A stretch of DNA of 6,785 bases from an uncultured Dialister sp. (GTDB lineage Bacteria; Bacillota; Negativicutes; Veillonellales; Dialisteraceae): positions 1-6,785 of the forward strand of contig NZ_UPZP01000113.1 in assembly GCF_900538805.1 (NCBI RefSeq). Reading direction: 5' to 3'. The translations under genes and the position numbers were made by a program. Under the pieces are notes generated by a model, which saw only the letters and a list, made by a program, of their open reading frames with translations, made no database searches and was not told where the DNA came from. The stretch's first letter is position 1; each line of letters starts with the position of its first letter. Below, one piece after another: positions 5,253-6,785 of this stretch.

Positions 5253-6703
5253 AGAAACGAGTGATTTCCATGATAACCGCCTGCCTGCTGTCGGCAGCGG
5301 CCATGGCGCCGTCTTTTGCAGAGGATGGTGCTGCCGCAGCCGCCAGAGCTGCCGGTCCGTCGGATGTGCTGGGGAGTCTCTATACCCATATTTCAAAGGA
5401 CGTGAAGGCCGAAGCGCCGTCGCTGCAGGCCAGGCCTGTGCAGCTGACGCCGCAGCAGGGAAAGGAGCTGCTTTCCGCCATGGCGGAGAAGGCGGTGAAG
5501 GAGCATCCGGACCGGTTTGAGGCCTATGTATTTCGGGGCAGCATGTATTACATGAAGGGGGAAAAGGAAAAGTGCTTTGCAGATCTGGACCACGCGGTGT
5601 CCCTGGCGCCGGAGAATCCCCTTTCCTACGGGTCCAGGGCAGAGTTTTACGCCCGGGCCGGAAGGGATAAAGAGGCCCTCCAGGACTGGGACAAGGCCCT
5701 GTCTTTGCATCCCGGTGATAAGATAAAGGATAACATCTATTTCCAGCGCGGCCTTTTCCATATGTCGAGAAAGCAGAATGAGGCAGCCATTGCCGATTTC
5801 AAAGAGGACCTGAAATATATGACTCCGAAGCTCCGTTTTGCGGTGCATATTTCCATGGGAGACTGCTACAGCAGGCTCGGAAATAAGGAGGAAGCGGAGA
5901 AATCCTATAGGGAAGCGGTCAAGGAAAGGCCGGATCACCCTGTATGCTGGCTGGCCCTGGGAGACTTTTATTCGGATAAACTGAAAAAGTACGACAAGGC
6001 GGAAAGCTGCTATGACAAGGCCATTGCCCTATATCCCAAGTCCGCCTTTTTCCTTCGCAGTGCCGGTCTCAACGCCCTCAAAATGAAAAGGAATGAGAAG
6101 GCACTGGATTATTTCACAAAATCCATAGCCGCCTCCCCTTCCTACTGGCAGGGTTATTCCCTCCGGGGCAGCACCTATGCCTTAATGGAAAAATACGAAC
6201 TGGCAGCGGCGGATTTCACAAAAGCCATGGAACTGAAAAAGGAGCCCGACGCCCTTCTCCTGACCCTGCGTGGTGACTGCTATAACAAGCTGGGCTTTAA
6301 CGATAAGGCAGTAGAGGACTACACAAAAGCGGTGGAACTGGACCCGAATAACGCCGACGCCTTCGAGTCCATGGGATATATCTACTCTCTGAAGGGCGAA
6401 CATGACAAGGCCATCCCCTACTATGAAAAGGCTATTGCCCTGCATCCGAAGAAAGGCGAAGCCTATAACAACCTGGGCTATACCTGGTTCCAGAAGGGAA
6501 ATACGAATAAAGCCCTGGAATACCTGAACAAGGCCATCGAAGTGGATCCGGATTACGCCGAATCCTACCGCTCCCGGGCCGAAGTCTATGAGTCCATGGG
6601 AGAGTACCATAAGGCCCTTGCAGATATGGACCGCTTCGTGACCCTGGAGCCAAAAGACGCCAAGGGCCGCCAGTTCCGGGACCGGTTGGCGGGAAAAGTT
6701 TGA
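5249..6703 (+). CDS. Exported tetratricopeptide-repeat protein, downstream paralogue
   Basis: This is a 484-aa protein. The signal peptide (MKKRVISMITACLLSAAAMAPSFA) has a good type I cleavage site after SFA at residue 24. An Ala-rich, probably flexible linker runs to about 70, and about 11 TPR units run from residue 87 to 469. It matches the upstream protein from end to end: HPDR...YMKGE...DHAVSLAP in the first repeat, and YRSRAEVYESMG...KALADMDRF near the end. Compared with that protein it lacks one internal repeat, the thirteenth repeat and the basic tail. It starts inside the previous stop codon (ATGA), with AAGGAGG 6 nt upstream in the end of the previous gene. It is likely co-expressed, and perhaps the two proteins form a hetero-complex in the same compartment. 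The ligand is unknown. The gene is complete, and transcription probably ends in the hairpin at 6741-6757. Confidence 0.9.
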   Translation: MKKRVISMITACLLSAAAMAPSFAEDGAAAAARAAGPSDVLGSLYTHISKDVKAEAPSLQARPVQLTPQQGKELLSAMAEKAVKEHPDRFEAYVFRGSMYYMKGEKEKCFADLDHAVSLAPENPLSYGSRAEFYARAGRDKEALQDWDKALSLHPGDKIKDNIYFQRGLFHMSRKQNEAAIADFKEDLKYMTPKLRFAVHISMGDCYSRLGNKEEAEKSYREAVKERPDHPVCWLALGDFYSDKLKKYDKAESCYDKAIALYPKSAFFLRSAGLNALKMKRNEKALDYFTKSIAASPSYWQGYSLRGSTYALMEKYELAAADFTKAMELKKEPDALLLTLRGDCYNKLGFNDKAVEDYTKAVELDPNNADAFESMGYIYSLKGEHDKAIPYYEKAIALHPKKGEAYNNLGYTWFQKGNTNKALEYLNKAIEVDPDYAESYRSRAEVYESMGEYHKALADMDRFVTLEPKDAKGRQFRDRLAGKV

Positions 6704-6725
6704 GGGTTCAGAAGGTTCGGGAAAA

Positions 6726-6785
6726 GGTTCTTAAGATTGACCGGCCTTTCAGGCCGGAGGGTTCTTAAGTTTGACGGCGGCTTCG
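6726..6785 (+). repeat. Structured intergenic repeat: conserved 16-mer plus variable hairpin, at least two units
   Basis: GGTTCTTAAGATTGAC (6726-6741) and GGTTCTTAAGTTTGAC (6760-6775) differ at one base and are 34 bp apart. Each is followed directly by a stem: CCGGCCT-TTC-AGGCCGG in the first unit, and GGCGGC-TTC-G cut by the window end in the second. The stem sequence changes while the TTC loop appears kept. Two further GGTTC copies (6705-6709 and 6714-6718) precede the units. The element begins just after the TPR operon stop codon and runs off the window. Confidence 0.6.
6741..6757 (+). terminator. Possible terminator of the TPR operon
   Basis: CCGGCCT (6741-6747) pairs perfectly with AGGCCGG (6751-6757) over a TTC loop. 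CTTAAG copies at 6730-6735 and 6764-6769 can pair as an outer stem. The sequence after it (AGGGTTCTTAAGTTT) has only short T stretches, so intrinsic termination is plausible but not strong. The hairpin is also part of the repeat element here. Confidence 0.45.

Noticed and set aside
6726..6785. CRISPR array
   Set aside because: There are only two 16-bp repeats, the sequence between them is itself a hairpin and not a unique spacer, and no cas genes are visible.

Overview
The window looks bacterial and Firmicutes-like. Shine-Dalgarno sequences are strong (AGGAGG or AAGGAGG before every gene), the clearest promoter is a near-consensus TTGACA-N17-TATGAT, and signal peptides are of the Sec type. 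Base composition is mixed: the two TPR genes read visibly richer in G+C than the left half. A Negativicutes-type host (Gram-negative Firmicutes) would fit, but that is a guess. Nothing in the window fixes the genus.

Left part, minus strand (about 97-2590): a two-gene operon. The promoter-proximal gene (640-2481, TTG start) encodes a 613-aa fusion of a type I N6-adenine methyltransferase core (HsdM-like) with a single C-terminal target recognition domain (half of an HsdS). Its catalytic motif IV reads DHPL instead of (N/D)PP(F/Y). The second gene (97-636) is translationally coupled and encodes a 179-aa protein of unknown function with a Rossmann-like look. No restriction subunit is visible. 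The operon promoter (2531-2559) is bracketed by two copies of an inverted repeat, TGGTA-N6-TACCA, 62 bp apart. That shape is a symmetric bipartite site, as expected for a dimer of a single-TRD specificity protein. I propose, as inference, that the fusion protein recognises these sites and controls its own promoter, possibly as an orphan methylase turned regulator.

Middle (2590-3560): two probable minus-strand terminators (about 2630-2656 and 2681-2712) insulate the operon from an upstream minus-strand gene. That gene (2771-3220) encodes a 149-aa protein with one N-terminal membrane helix and unknown function. Its 5' region is long and holds a G+C-rich inverted repeat, a TATAAT box and a TGACA-N5-TGTCA palindrome. 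Facing the other way are a homopyrimidine tract and an extended -10 element (TGATATAAT) that serve the right half.

Right part, plus strand (3561-6703): two tandem, paralogous, exported tetratricopeptide-repeat (TPR) proteins of 563 and 484 aa. They overlap by ATGA and carry nearly identical ribosome-binding-site/start blocks, so they look like an in-place duplication including the translation signal. They probably act as extracytoplasmic protein-binding scaffolds.

Right edge (6704-6785): a hairpin flanked by a direct repeat GGTTCTTAAG(A/T)TTGAC at 34-bp spacing. The second unit begins a different stem with what looks like the same TTC loop and is cut by the window end. This looks like a structured intergenic repeat family that may also serve as the terminator.
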